A stretch of DNA of 64,000 nt from an uncultured Clostridia bacterium (lineage in GTDB: Bacteria > Bacillota > Clostridia > TANB77 > CAG-508): positions 1-64,000 of the forward strand of contig CAKPSH010000001.1 in NCBI GenBank assembly GCA_934183325.1. Direction: 5' to 3'. Both the position numbers and the translations under genes were made by a program. The notes under the pieces are model-generated. The model was given only the letters and a program-made list of their open reading frames with translations. It made no database searches and was not told the origin of the DNA. Every line of letters starts with the position of its first letter. Position 1 is the stretch's first letter. Shown here in pieces: positions 27,739 to 36,576 of the stretch.

Positions 27739-28380
27739 TTATTGTTCTATATATTCTTTTGCATTTATTTCTAAATTTAATTTATAATACTGTTTTTCTT
27801 CTTGTTCTCCTATTGTTGTATCATTTTTGTCATCATCTTCCCAGTACCATTCAAGTGTGTAAATATTTATAGAATCCTTTGGGACTCTAATTTCTTTAAT
27901 ATTTATACTCTCTAAATTTTGATATGTTTCTTCATTTCCTTTTATATATACATTGTCTAATTTTAATTTATATTTCATATTGACTTTATATTGCATTTCA
28001 TCTTTAAAAGTTATGTCATAGCTTATATCTCCATTTGTTTTATTCTTTATACAAAATTGAAATTCTCCTTTTGAACCTGGAGCAATTATTTTTTCCCCAT
28101 TAAATTTTTCATTATTGAAAATATTTAATAATGTATCTTTCTTAATTTCTAAATCGCCTTGTAATACATCTATAATTATATCTGTTGTATTTTGATTATC
28201 ATTTTGACCAAAATTATCTTCCGGTTTTGTTACTGTGTCTTGGTAGTTCTTTATTTTTCCCACTCTATACCCTAAAATGTAACCCAAAATCAACATTAAT
28301 ATAATTAAAATTATTAATATTATATTTAAGCTCTTTGATATATTATTTTTTCTTTTTAATTTTTCTATTTCTCTATCCAT
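27739..28380 (-). CDS. Membrane-anchored protein of the fibre cluster
   Basis: 213 residues: a basic N-terminus, one membrane segment (about residues 18-40), an acidic Asn/Asp-rich linker and a beta-rich domain. The phrases APGSKGEFQFCIKN and ISYDITF resemble the APGTGGKFKIDLTN/VDYALTL region of the TasA-like protein at 28518. It lacks the S-Y-A-R-Y cleavage motif, so it may remain anchored. This would suit a base or anchor subunit for a fibre, comparable in position to TapA, but that is inference. Confidence 0.65.
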   Translation of the reverse strand: MDREIEKLKRKNNISKSLNIILIILIILMLILGYILGYRVGKIKNYQDTVTKPEDNFGQNDNQNTTDIIIDVLQGDLEIKKDTLLNIFNNEKFNGEKIIAPGSKGEFQFCIKNKTNGDISYDITFKDEMQYKVNMKYKLKLDNVYIKGNEETYQNLESINIKEIRVPKDSINIYTLEWYWEDDDKNDTTIGEQEEKQYYKLNLEINAKEYIEQ

Positions 28381-28450
28381 ACATTCTATTCCTTTCCTTA
28401 TATACTCATTAAAATAACTTAATGGTTACTTTAATCAATATATTATTTCA

Positions 28451-28478
28451 GAAATAGGCAAGTTAACTTGCCTATTTC
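28451..28478 (-). terminator. Palindromic partial terminator after TasA-like gene
   Basis: A 28-nt perfect palindrome (GAAATAGGCAAGTT and complement) lies between the TasA-like gene and the rest of the operon. With only a weak U-tract it could reduce downstream transcription, giving more of the TasA-like subunit. Confidence 0.6.
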
Positions 28479-28517
28479 GTATATATAAAAATAATTTAAA
28501 ATGTTAAAATATTTTTA

Positions 28518-29132
28518 TTAATCAACTTGTGTAAATGTTGATGATACTTCTACCGTTAATGTTGGTGCAGTAGTTGCTTGTCCTAGTGCTGTATCTGTTG
28601 CATCTGTTTGTGCTGTTGTGTAATTTGTACTTGCTGAACCATCAATAGCCCATCTCCAATATACTGTTACACTTGCTGTTGTTTGATTTGTAGATCCTAT
28701 TGCTAATTGTCCTTTTGATGTTGATAAATCTGCAAATTTAGATGCTGTTACATACGTTTTTCCATCTAAACTATATTCAACTGGTATGTTTGATGTATTT
28801 GATGTTTCTTTTAATGTTAAAGCATAATCTACTGTTACATCTGAATCATTTGTTAAATCAATTTTGAATTTTCCTCCTGTTCCAGGTGCAATTTTTCCTT
28901 CTGCTACATCTGAATCGGCTGTTGTACCATCAGCTTCTTTTACTGCTGTTGTAAATAAATCAAATGTTGAACTTGTTGTGTTTGATCCAACTTTAAATTT
29001 AGCTACTGTTGCAGTATCTGTTCCTGATATTGTCGTTGTATATCTTGCATAAGATCCAGCAATAACAATTAAACCTATCATTGCAATTAATAGTGCTATA
29101 AGTACTACTTTTGTTAGTTTGTTATTTTTCAT
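28518..29132 (-). CDS. TasA/CalY-family fibre-forming protein
   Basis: 204 residues from the ATG at 29132 with AAGGGGGTG upstream. The order is membrane segment, then GSYARYTTTISGTDTATVAKF (SipW-type cleavage region), then a beta-sandwich rich in Thr, Ser, Ala and Asp. TasA and camelysin form extracellular amyloid-like or globular-unit fibres in Bacillus biofilms. The upstream gene is the cognate SipW-type peptidase, 75 nt away. Its Thr/Ala-rich composition and following partial terminator suggest it is the major subunit. Confidence 0.82.
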   Translation of the reverse strand: MKNNKLTKVVLIALLIAMIGLIVIAGSYARYTTTISGTDTATVAKFKVGSNTTSSTFDLFTTAVKEADGTTADSDVAEGKIAPGTGGKFKIDLTNDSDVTVDYALTLKETSNTSNIPVEYSLDGKTYVTASKFADLSTSKGQLAIGSTNQTTASVTVYWRWAIDGSASTNYTTAQTDATDTALGQATTAPTLTVEVSSTFTQVD

Positions 29133-29207
29133 TTTTTCACCCCCTTGTACAGTTTTTTCATAAGTTTTCACTTATAAATCTATAATAACGGTTTTCACCA
29201 TTATAAA

Positions 29208-29816
29208 CTATTTTCTTTTAGCAAATTCTTCACTTTGCCTCTTTAATCTTTTTATTTCTTCTATCATATCATTTAATTCTTTTTCCTTTTGTTCTACATA
29301 TTCTTTTTCTTTCCTATTTTCATCTATGTACATTATTAATAGTAATATTACTGGTGTTGATATTAATGCTATAGCTCCTAATGGAGTTTGAATAAACATA
29401 GCAATATTTCCTAATTTTATTATTTTAAATTTATATATACCTTCTATTTGCTCTTCTTGAACTTTCCCTTTATCTTTAACATTGTTATTGTCTCCCTTAG
29501 TTATGTACTGTATTTTTCCGGCATTTTCTTCTTTTTCTATTATTCTGTGTATAATAACAATATCTCCATTCCTAAAAGCTATTACATCTCCTTCTTTCAG
29601 CTTATTCGTTTCAATTTCTTTAACTACTACTATATCTCCAACATTTATTTGAGACTCCATTGAACCTGAAAGAACTATAAATGGTTTCCATCCAAAAAAA
29701 GATGGAATTTTATCTTTATGTATATATGAATCTATTGTTATTACTAAGCTTATAAATATAATTGGCGTTAACAATATTAATATTATAATTAATACAATAT
29801 TTTTTAACTTTTTCAT
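29208..29816 (-). CDS. sipW: Signal peptidase I, SipW type (first copy)
   Basis: 202 residues with an N-terminal membrane segment, the catalytic LSGSMESQINVGD (Ser), IIHRIIEKEE (His) and TKGDNNNVKDKG (Asp), a second membrane segment and a basic coiled-coil tail of about 35 residues. This is the ER-type S26 enzyme that matures TasA-like substrates. It is the first large gene of the surface operon; its start has AAAGGAG and sits 28 nt after the attenuator-like hairpin. Expression is therefore predicted to depend on that hairpin and the (CA)n leader ORF. Confidence 0.88.
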   Translation of the reverse strand: MKKLKNIVLIIILILLTPIIFISLVITIDSYIHKDKIPSFFGWKPFIVLSGSMESQINVGDIVVVKEIETNKLKEGDVIAFRNGDIVIIHRIIEKEENAGKIQYITKGDNNNVKDKGKVQEEQIEGIYKFKIIKLGNIAMFIQTPLGAIALISTPVILLLIMYIDENRKEKEYVEQKEKELNDMIEEIKRLKRQSEEFAKRK

Positions 29817-29843
29817 TAGCTTCTCCTTTGAGATATGATAAAA

Positions 29844-29884
29844 GGGTTATGTTCCATACTTATGTTAAGTATGGAACATAACCC
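29844..29884 (-). promoter_or_regulatory. Attenuator-like hairpin before sipW
   Basis: Perfect 18-bp stem (GGGTTATGTTCCATACTT and complement) with loop AACAT, followed on the minus strand by TTTTATC. It lies between the (CA)n leader ORF and the sipW ribosome-binding site. In one reading frame of the leader ORF the ribosome crosses the entire 5' arm and stops at 29862-29860. Confidence 0.75.
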
Positions 29885-29905
29885 TTCCCTCTATTATTTT
29901 TTAAA

Positions 29906-29995
<90 letters not shown>

Positions 29996-30038
29996 TTTTA
30001 TTACTCCCTTATATTTTTTCCTTTTTAACTTTTATCCA

Positions 30039-30067
30039 ATCGTATCATATTGCAACATTTTTGTCTA
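30039..30067 (-). promoter_or_regulatory. Promoter of the surface operon
   Basis: Read on the minus strand: TAGACA (30062-30067), 17 nt, TACGAT (30039-30044), with transcription expected from about 30032. An alternative -10 TATGAT lies 5-6 nt upstream. Downstream come the leader ORF, hairpin and sipW. Confidence 0.55.
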
Positions 30068-30178
30068 TATTTTTACCATTTTCTTCCACTTTTCGTATTT
30101 TTTTTACGTTTATCGTTCTTTATTTGTATTATTTTCTGTATATAAAATAATTAGTTATAATTTTATAAACTTTTGAAT

Positions 30179-30208
30179 TTGACATACTAAAACTTGTACT
30201 AATATAAT
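30179..30208 (+). promoter_or_regulatory. Plus-strand promoter of repeat element B
   Basis: TTGACA at 30179-30184 and TATAAT at 30203-30208 with an 18-nt spacer, divergent from the surface operon promoter and pointing into a 26-bp hairpin. No gene follows on this strand. Confidence 0.7.
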
Positions 30209-30234
30209 TATAGCAATTGCAATAAACGTTCCAT

Positions 30235-30292
30235 AATGACTAATAAAAGAAAGACTAGGTCTAGCTACCTAGTCTTTCTTTTATTAGTCATT
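30235..30292. terminator. 26-bp perfect hairpin; terminator of spoIIIAH
   Basis: Arms at 30235-30260 and 30267-30292 are perfectly complementary with loop CTAGCT. The core AAAGACTAGGT stem is followed on both strands by U-rich sequence (UCUUUCUUUUAUU). It lies 33 nt past the spoIIIAH stop. Confidence 0.75.
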
Positions 30293-30325
30293 AAATTGAT
30301 TTAAAATTAAGTAAATCACTTATAT

Positions 30326-30982
30326 TTATTTAGTTGAAATATGTATATCATTTACCTCTGCATTTAATTCTCTAGCAATAATATTCTGAATTTGAGCTAT
30401 CTCCTCTTGTGATAAGCTTTCTTTTCCTATTATTACACTTATGCTCTTATCATTTACAAAAATTATACTTTTATCAAAACCTTTTGCTAATAATAAATTC
30501 TCACAAATCATGATTGCATTTTGTGTTTGTGTAACCCTAGTTATTTCTTGTGTTGTAATTGCTCTTTGCTCTTCTGAAACATTTTGACTGTCTAATACTT
30601 TTTGATAATTTGCAATTGTTTGTGAATACATATTTGCTCTTTCTAATTTGGATGTTACAAAATATGAATCTTGACTTGAATTTGTTGTATCTTTTTTATC
30701 ATTATTTGTTTTGTTTTCATCTGTTTTTACTGTAACTTGTGTCGTTTGCTCTTCTGTAACCGCTTCCCCATTAACTAAAGTTGCATCTCCTGTTTTTCCT
30801 AATTCTTCTGTTTCTAACCCATCAGTTTTTGCAACCTCATCAGTATTATTATCTACTATTTCCGTTGACGCTTCTTCTGTATTATTTATTTTTCCTATGT
30901 AATCTAAATATCCAGCTGTTACTAGCATAAATGCTATTACTAAAACTGTTAATTCGTTTTTCTTAATAATCTTCATAACCAT
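30326..30982 (-). CDS. spoIIIAH: Stage III sporulation protein AH
   Basis: SpoIIIAH is the mother-cell partner of forespore SpoIIQ, forming the intermembrane channel complex. The 218-residue protein has an N-terminal membrane segment, a long acidic Thr/Glu/Asp linker and a C-terminal YscJ/FliF-like ring-building domain (AIMICENLLLAKGFDKSIIFVNDKSISVII). Last gene of the spoIIIA operon, 13 nt after spoIIIAG; element B follows. Either of two close ATGs (30982, 30976) could be the start. Confidence 0.9.
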   Translation of the reverse strand: MVMKIIKKNELTVLVIAFMLVTAGYLDYIGKINNTEEASTEIVDNNTDEVAKTDGLETEELGKTGDATLVNGEAVTEEQTTQVTVKTDENKTNNDKKDTTNSSQDSYFVTSKLERANMYSQTIANYQKVLDSQNVSEEQRAITTQEITRVTQTQNAIMICENLLLAKGFDKSIIFVNDKSISVIIGKESLSQEEIAQIQNIIARELNAEVNDIHISTK

Positions 30983-30995
30983 TCCTATCCCCTTC

Positions 30996-31595
30996 CTAAT
31001 TCATTTCAAATACTTGAACTTTATATGTAGCTAATCCTGTTATTGCTTCAACTGCTGATACTATATTTGTTTTCACCATTGCATTTGAAGCTCCTTCTGC
31101 AATTACAATTGCACCTTGAGCAATTGGATTCTTTACAGTTTGTGTTTCCACTTTATTCCCATTAGAATATATTACTTCTTTGCTTGAATCCACTTGCTCG
31201 GTTGTTCTAGTTCCACCATCTGAATCTGTTTCATTTATTTTTGATGATTTTGAGGTTTCATTTTGCATTGGAACAATTTCACTACCTTGTGAATAAGTAA
31301 TCATTACACTTACTTTTCCCACACCTTCCATTTTAGATAAAATCTGTTCCAACTTTTTTTCTAAATCATCACTTTCATTAGTCTCTGTATTGTTATCTTC
31401 TATTGCTAGCCTTTTATAACCAGATACATCTTCACTTTCTTTTTTATCTTTATTATCACTGCCATTCCATATAGTGTTTATTATAACTATAGTTACAATC
31501 AATATGATTACAAAAACAATAAGATTTTCAATTTTTTTATTTTCTCCATTTTTTTCAAGCTTTTCTTTTAACTTTTCTATTTTTTCCTTAATCAT
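30996..31595 (-). CDS. spoIIIAG: Stage III sporulation protein AG
   Basis: SpoIIIAG forms a large oligomeric ring in the intermembrane space of the SpoIIIA-SpoIIQ apparatus. 199 residues: coiled N-terminus, one membrane segment (about residues 26-43), linker, then the ring-building motif (LEQILSKMEGVGKVSVMITY) and the C-terminal GAIVIAEGASNAMVKTNIVS region. The start has AAAGGAG. Lies 15 nt after spoIIIAF. Confidence 0.92.
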   Translation of the reverse strand: MIKEKIEKLKEKLEKNGENKKIENLIVFVIILIVTIVIINTIWNGSDNKDKKESEDVSGYKRLAIEDNNTETNESDDLEKKLEQILSKMEGVGKVSVMITYSQGSEIVPMQNETSKSSKINETDSDGGTRTTEQVDSSKEVIYSNGNKVETQTVKNPIAQGAIVIAEGASNAMVKTNIVSAVEAITGLATYKVQVFEMN

Positions 31596-31610
31596 CTTTT
31601 TCTCCTTTCA

Positions 31611-32204
31611 TCAATTTATATTTATCTGCTCAAATTTAACACCATATTCCTGATTAATAAAATCTTTAATTTCTTTTTGTTCATTTTCTTTAATTGTATT
31701 ATTATCCTTAGCATTTCCAATTTTTATTTTATTAACCTCAATCTCATTGTTTTTGTTATCTTCGTCATTTTTCTTTGATAATCTAATTTCTAATTTTGTT
31801 ATATTTCCATATTCCTCACTATTTTCTTTTAAATTCAAATTCATTTTTATATTACTTACTATATACCCTTTTTGCCTTAGTTTTTCTTCCATATCTTGCT
31901 TCAAACTTAATTCATAAGTTTCTTTTAAATTGTCCTTTTCTGCATTCTGCACATTGCTTTCTAATTCTGAATATATTTCTTCATTCTTAAAATAGCTTTC
32001 ATAATCTACATTTGCAAAATTTATTTCTCCTCCATTTATTAACTTTAGCCCAGGTGATATCATTACATACATTACATATATTCCAATTACTGTTTTTATA
32101 TATTTTGTATTTTTGCTTTTAGGAGGTAATATCATTTCTAATATAATAGAAACTATAACCGCCATAATAACTTCTCTTGCCCATATGCTTACATAATTTA
32201 CCAT
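31611..32204 (-). CDS. spoIIIAF: Stage III sporulation protein AF
   Basis: 197 residues with two N-terminal membrane segments and a C-terminal extracytoplasmic domain of alternating Lys/Glu/Asn-rich strands (KLEIRLSKK) ending in an EYGVKFEQI segment. Length, topology and position between AE and AG identify it as SpoIIIAF, another ring-type component of the feeding-tube complex. The start is an ATG with GGAG. Confidence 0.85.
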   Translation of the reverse strand: MVNYVSIWAREVIMAVIVSIILEMILPPKSKNTKYIKTVIGIYVMYVMISPGLKLINGGEINFANVDYESYFKNEEIYSELESNVQNAEKDNLKETYELSLKQDMEEKLRQKGYIVSNIKMNLNLKENSEEYGNITKLEIRLSKKNDEDNKNNEIEVNKIKIGNAKDNNTIKENEQKEIKDFINQEYGVKFEQININ

Positions 32205-32219
32205 TCTATTTACTCCTTA

Positions 32220-33350
32220 TTAAACACTTGAGACTTTTATAACAATTGTTACACCTATTATCAGCATTATTGATATTGCACTTACCATTCCTAATAGTAC
32301 TTTGAAAGTATCTCTCATTTGTTCTATAATGCTTATTATTTTTTTATCTGCTATTGGTTCACAAATTGCTGATAATATTTGATATAAAGCAGTTAGGACA
32401 CCTAACTTTATAATTGGCATCGCACAAATTCCAATTATTACAATTACACCAACTAGTCCAACTGCATTTCTTAATACAATTCCGCTTCCTAATACTGTTT
32501 CAGAAGCATCACTTAAAATTTTCCCAACCACTGGTATAGCATTAGTTACTATTGCTTTTGTTGCCTTTGTAGTTATTCCATCAACTTTTCCTGTTAAAGA
32601 ACTTTCTAATGATAAAACTCCTGTAAACACTGTCAATACCAATCCTAATATCCACACTGTACTTGATTTAAAGGTCTTTGCAAGTTTATCAATTTGAACT
32701 TTGTCAGATATTTTCGATATAATTCCCAGCGCCGTTCCTATTAATACCATTGGCAATAAAAAATTTGATATAAATGTTCCTATAAAAGTAATCATTAATA
32801 ATAAAATAGGTTGTACAGCTCCTGCTGATACTAAATTCCCCGTAAACATCATTAGTGAAATCAATAATGGTATTAGAGAGTATGAATATCCTACTAAACT
32901 TTGTGTTGTATCTTTTATATTCATTACTATTTCTGAAAAGCTTTTCATAATTAAGGTTACAATTAATATATATTGTACAAAATATGATACTTTGCTTATT
33001 CCTTCATTTTCTAACCCATCACTAACGCTTTTTAATATACTATGAATTACAATTATTACTATTATGCTTCCAATTAATGTAAGTTGATTTCTTATTTCTT
33101 TTCCTAATATATTTAATAATTTCTTAGCTAGTGTTGAATTATCTATTTTTCCAGTAATAGCTGAATTTAATACCTCTGAAAAATCAATATCTTCAAATAC
33201 TTCTTGACTAAATTTTTCTGATTCTGATATGAATGTTGAAACTCCCAGCATTTCTTTGGTTGATTCCATTATTTGTTCTGTTGCACTTATTTTGCATGGA
33301 AAAACCATTAATATAATTATTGCTAAAAAAATTATTTTTTTAATTTTCAT
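32220..33350 (-). CDS. spoIIIAE: Stage III sporulation protein AE
   Basis: 376 residues with a signal peptide (cleavage likely near CKISA) and about seven to eight membrane segments. SpoIIIAE is the polytopic membrane core of the channel. Family features include the YSLIPLLISLMMFTGNLVSAG segment and GSGIVLRNAVGLVGVIVIIG. Position and length match. The ribosome-binding site is weak (AAGAGTTG). Confidence 0.92.
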   Translation of the reverse strand: MKIKKIIFLAIIILMVFPCKISATEQIMESTKEMLGVSTFISESEKFSQEVFEDIDFSEVLNSAITGKIDNSTLAKKLLNILGKEIRNQLTLIGSIIVIIVIHSILKSVSDGLENEGISKVSYFVQYILIVTLIMKSFSEIVMNIKDTTQSLVGYSYSLIPLLISLMMFTGNLVSAGAVQPILLLMITFIGTFISNFLLPMVLIGTALGIISKISDKVQIDKLAKTFKSSTVWILGLVLTVFTGVLSLESSLTGKVDGITTKATKAIVTNAIPVVGKILSDASETVLGSGIVLRNAVGLVGVIVIIGICAMPIIKLGVLTALYQILSAICEPIADKKIISIIEQMRDTFKVLLGMVSAISIMLIIGVTIVIKVSSV

Positions 33351-33383
33351 TTTTTCAACTCTTTTCTATATCAATTTCTTTTG

Positions 33384-33770
33384 CTATGGTAAGACTTTTA
33401 TTATTGTTTCTAGGAGTGTTGAAATTATTGGAATAGACATAGAAATTATTACAACTTTTCCTCCCAAATCTATTTTTGATGCAATTGCACTTTCTCCTGA
33501 ATCTTTGCATATACTTACTGCAAATTCTGTTATAAAGGCTATTCCTGTTATCTTCATCAAAATAGTTAAAAATCCATTATTGTCACTTACTTTATTTGAA
33601 AGTTCAGTTAATATTCCTATTATTCCACTCATTTTGTTCATTACCAATGTTAATATTATTGCTCCTGCACATAAAGAAATATATACAGCAAATTCGGGTC
33701 TATACTGTTTAATTATGATAATTAGAATAAGTGCTATTAGACCTATTCCTGCTATCTTTATAATTTCCAA
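33384..33770 (-). CDS. spoIIIAD: Stage III sporulation protein AD
   Basis: 128 residues, four hydrophobic segments, with the conserved IKQYRPEFAVYISLCAGAII and TEFAVSICKDSGESAIASK motifs of SpoIIIAD. The start appears to be TTG at 33770, about 10 nt after AAGGGAAG. Integral membrane component of the SpoIIIA complex. Confidence 0.92.
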   Translation of the reverse strand: MEIIKIAGIGLIALILIIIIKQYRPEFAVYISLCAGAIILTLVMNKMSGIIGILTELSNKVSDNNGFLTILMKITGIAFITEFAVSICKDSGESAIASKIDLGGKVVIISMSIPIISTLLETIIKVLP

Positions 33771-33800
33771 TTTTGTACTCTTCCCTTCTTGATATGTATT

Positions 33801-33995
33801 CTATAAATTGAATATAGTTCTTACTGTTTCAAATAATGTACTTATTTCCTTTATAACCATTGTTAATACAATAATTAATCCAGCTAAAGTTGTCATCATT
33901 GCTTGGTCTTCTCTTCCTGCCCTTACCAAGACTTGATGCAGTACAGCAACCAAAATTCCTATTGCCGCAATTTTAAACAACAAATCAATATCCAT
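33801..33995 (-). CDS. spoIIIAC: Stage III sporulation protein AC
   Basis: A 64-residue, two-helix membrane protein with the family's DIDLLFKIAAIGILVAVLHQ start and the GREDQA motif between helices. SpoIIIAC is always about 65 residues. The start has AAAGGAA. Confidence 0.93.
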   Translation of the reverse strand: MDIDLLFKIAAIGILVAVLHQVLVRAGREDQAMMTTLAGLIIVLTMVIKEISTLFETVRTIFNL

Positions 33996-34017
33996 AATTA
34001 TTTCCTTTCTTACAAAA

Positions 34018-34536
34018 TCAGATTAAAATAACAACTAAACCAGCGCCTGTTAAAATTCCCAATGTTCTATATAATTTTTTGTTTTTGCTTTCTTCATTTC
34101 TTGCTTCTTCTATCTGTTTATCTAAAAAATTTAAAGTAAGTCTCGTTTGATTAATTTGTCCTTGAAAATCAGTTTGTCCTAAAGTATTTCCAAATTTATT
34201 GATTATTTCTAAATCTTGTGCATTTAAATTTGTCTCTGATAGTTTAATAGAATATTCCCATGCGTCTTTTGCTGATAGTTTTTCCATTTTTAATGCGGAA
34301 ATTCTAAATATTCCGCCTATTCCTGACTTTATATTATTAGAAATCTCTATAAATATATCTTTTAAAGGTTCATAAGTGTATTCTAACTTCGTGATAAAAT
34401 AATTTAGAGCTTCTTTCATTTCGCATAATTCTGTTGTTCTATCTTTATATTTGTTAGATATTTTGATTCCAATTATTGTAGATGTTGCAAAAATTGATCC
34501 TAAAATTAAAGTTTTTAATATTATCATCTTACTCAT
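34018..34536 (-). CDS. spoIIIAB: Stage III sporulation protein AB
   Basis: 172 residues with membrane segments at both ends and a helical middle (LNYFITKLEYTYEPLKDIF, FLDKQIEEARNE), as expected for SpoIIIAB, which resembles GspF of type II secretion. The ATG at 34536 abuts its AAAGG; a second ATG at 34527 has that AAAGG at 9 nt and may be used instead. Confidence 0.92.
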   Translation of the reverse strand: MSKMIILKTLILGSIFATSTIIGIKISNKYKDRTTELCEMKEALNYFITKLEYTYEPLKDIFIEISNNIKSGIGGIFRISALKMEKLSAKDAWEYSIKLSETNLNAQDLEIINKFGNTLGQTDFQGQINQTRLTLNFLDKQIEEARNEESKNKKLYRTLGILTGAGLVVILI

Positions 34537-34572
34537 CCTTTCCTATATAATTTTATCTATATATATACATAT

Positions 34573-35500
34573 TCACTGCTTGTACTTTTTAGAACTATCT
34601 TTTTCTGTTTTGTCTAAATAATATATGTATTTAAGCTTTCCTTTCTTAGTTTTATCAAGGAAAAATATTCTTTCAAAAATATTCAAATTTATTAACTTTT
34701 CTAGATAAATGTTTGAATACAAATCATGAATTTCATCACCATGCGCTGTAAATATTCCTTTAACTCCACATGATGTAGCATAATTTATAGCTTTTACATC
34801 TTCTATATTTCCAATTTCATCTGCAACTATTATTTCTGGTGCCATTGACCTAACAATCATTTCCATTCCAATTGCTTTTGGAACTCCATCCAAAATATCT
34901 GTTCTAATTCCCACATCATTTTGAGGTATTCCTTTATACATTGCGGCTATTTCTCCTCTTTCATCCGCTACACCAACATTTTTTCCGAGGCATTATATTG
35001 TCTATTCCATTGCTAAGTTGTCTTATTAAATCTCTTAAAATTGTAGTTTTTCCCGCACCTGGTGGAGAAACAATTAGTGTAGAATAAATTGTTTTATTTT
35101 CATAATTTATAATATTTTTTATAATTTCATTTGCTGAACCTAATTTTTGCCTTGCTATTCTAAAATTGATACTATAAATATGTGAAATATTTATTACTTT
35201 ATTATTCTCAATTACACAATTTCCTGTAATGCCAACTCTATGGCCTCCTATAACAGTTATATACCCTTGATTTATTTCATTTTGATATGCATATATAGAA
35301 TTCTCGCATATATATTGTAAAATTTCTTTTGTGTCTAGGTTGGTAATTTTTTCATAAATAATCTTTTCTCTTTGATTTAATTTTAAAATTATTGGACAAT
35401 TTACTCTTATTCTAATTTCTTCAAGTTCATTTACTACTTGTCCTATTTCCTTCTGCAATTTATCTCTTATTCTTAATGGAAAGTATTCAATAATATTCAT
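34573..35500 (-). pseudogene. spoIIIAA: Stage III sporulation protein AA, frameshifted
   Basis: SpoIIIAA is the secretion-type ATPase of the SpoIIIA apparatus and is essential for sporulation in Bacillus. The 5' part (35500 to about 34985) encodes the N-terminal region and the Walker A motif PPGAGKTTILRDL, then runs into PRKKCWCSG and a stop. Removing one A from the run of six at 34982-34987 restores PRKNVGVADERGEIAAM and joins the downstream frame, which contains the Walker B region (APEIIVADEIG) and FTAHG. The joined protein would be about 308 residues, normal for the family. The homopolymer position makes a sequencing or assembly error a real possibility. The start ATG has AAAGGAG. Confidence 0.9.
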
Positions 35501-35565
35501 TTATTTCTCCTTTTTATAATATATATGCTAAAAAAATAGAATTATTACATATATTTTTATAACAT

Positions 35566-35618
35566 AAAAAAACAAGTAGAAAATTCTAAATTTCAAATTT
35601 TCCACTTGCTTGTTTTTT
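35566..35618 (-). terminator. Terminator of the transketolase operon
   Basis: Imperfect AACAAGTAGAAAATT / AATTTTCCACTTGCTTGTT stem-loop with T-runs on both sides, just past the stop at 35627. Confidence 0.6.
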
Positions 35619-35626
35619 ATTATTTT

Positions 35627-36559
35627 TTATACATTTTTAATTTCATCTACAATTGCTTCTGCATCAAGCTTGAAATAATGTATTAATTCACTTGCTGGTG
35701 CTGATGTTCCAAATCTATCTTTTATTCCCATTCTTGTTACTTTTGTTGGGTACTCTTCAGAAAGTACTTCACACACTGCACTTCCTAGACCTCCTATTAT
35801 GTTGTGTTCTTCTATTGTAATTATTCTTTTAGTTTCTTTTGCACTTTTTATAATTATATCCCTATCAATTGGTTTTATTGTATGTATATCAACTACTCTT
35901 ATATTGATTCCTTCTTTTTCTAGGATTTCTTTAGCTTTGATAGCTTCAGAAACACATACACCTGTTGCAATTACAGTTGCATCTGTTCCTTCTCCTATTT
36001 GTATTCCTTTTCCAATCTCAAATTTTTGATTTTCATCATAAATAACTGGTGTTGCATATCTTCCAAGTCTTAAATATACAGGACCATCAATCTTTGAAAT
36101 TTCTTCAACTGCCCATTTTGTTTCTGTATCATCTGATGTGCTTATTACTGTCATATTTGGTAATCCTCTCATTAGTCCTATATCTTCTAACATTTGATGT
36201 GTTGCTCCATCTTCACCAACAGTAACTCCTGCATGTGTTGCACATATTTTTACATTTAATTTTGGATAACAAATACTATTTCTAATTTGATCATAGGCTC
36301 TTCCAGCAGCAAATACTGCGAAACTACTTGCATATGGAATCATTCCACTAGCAGCAAAACCAGCAGCAGTTGACATCATATCTTGTTCTGCAATACCCAT
36401 TTCAAAAAATCTATTTGGAAATTTTTTTGCGAATAAACATGTCTTTGTAGATTCTGATAAATCAGCATCAAGTACTACTATCTTGTTATTTTTCTCTCCT
36501 AATTCAGCCAGAGCTTCTCCATAGCTCTGTCTTGTAGCAATCTTTTTATCTAAATTCAT
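35627..36559 (-). CDS. Transketolase, C-terminal subunit
   Basis: Second half of a split transketolase: pyrimidine-binding and C-terminal domains. It has the glutamate-bearing GIAEQDMMSTAAGFA motif and a C-terminal TPASELI-like end (GTSAPASELIHYF). From the ATG at 36559 (GGAGG upstream) the length is 310; an in-frame TTG at 36574 is less likely. Pairs with the N-terminal subunit 17 nt upstream to carry two-carbon transfers of the pentose phosphate pathway. Confidence 0.93.
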   Translation of the reverse strand: MNLDKKIATRQSYGEALAELGEKNNKIVVLDADLSESTKTCLFAKKFPNRFFEMGIAEQDMMSTAAGFAASGMIPYASSFAVFAAGRAYDQIRNSICYPKLNVKICATHAGVTVGEDGATHQMLEDIGLMRGLPNMTVISTSDDTETKWAVEEISKIDGPVYLRLGRYATPVIYDENQKFEIGKGIQIGEGTDATVIATGVCVSEAIKAKEILEKEGINIRVVDIHTIKPIDRDIIIKSAKETKRIITIEEHNIIGGLGSAVCEVLSEEYPTKVTRMGIKDRFGTSAPASELIHYFKLDAEAIVDEIKNV

Positions 36560-36576
36560 ATTACTTTCCTCCAATT

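Larger units (their letters stand above)
30179..30317 (+). repeat. Flanking element B (direct repeat of 10821-10960)
   Basis: See element A. This copy has a longer perfect hairpin and lies just outside the 5' end of the surface island, between it and spoIIIAH. Together with A it brackets about 19 kb. Confidence 0.75.
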
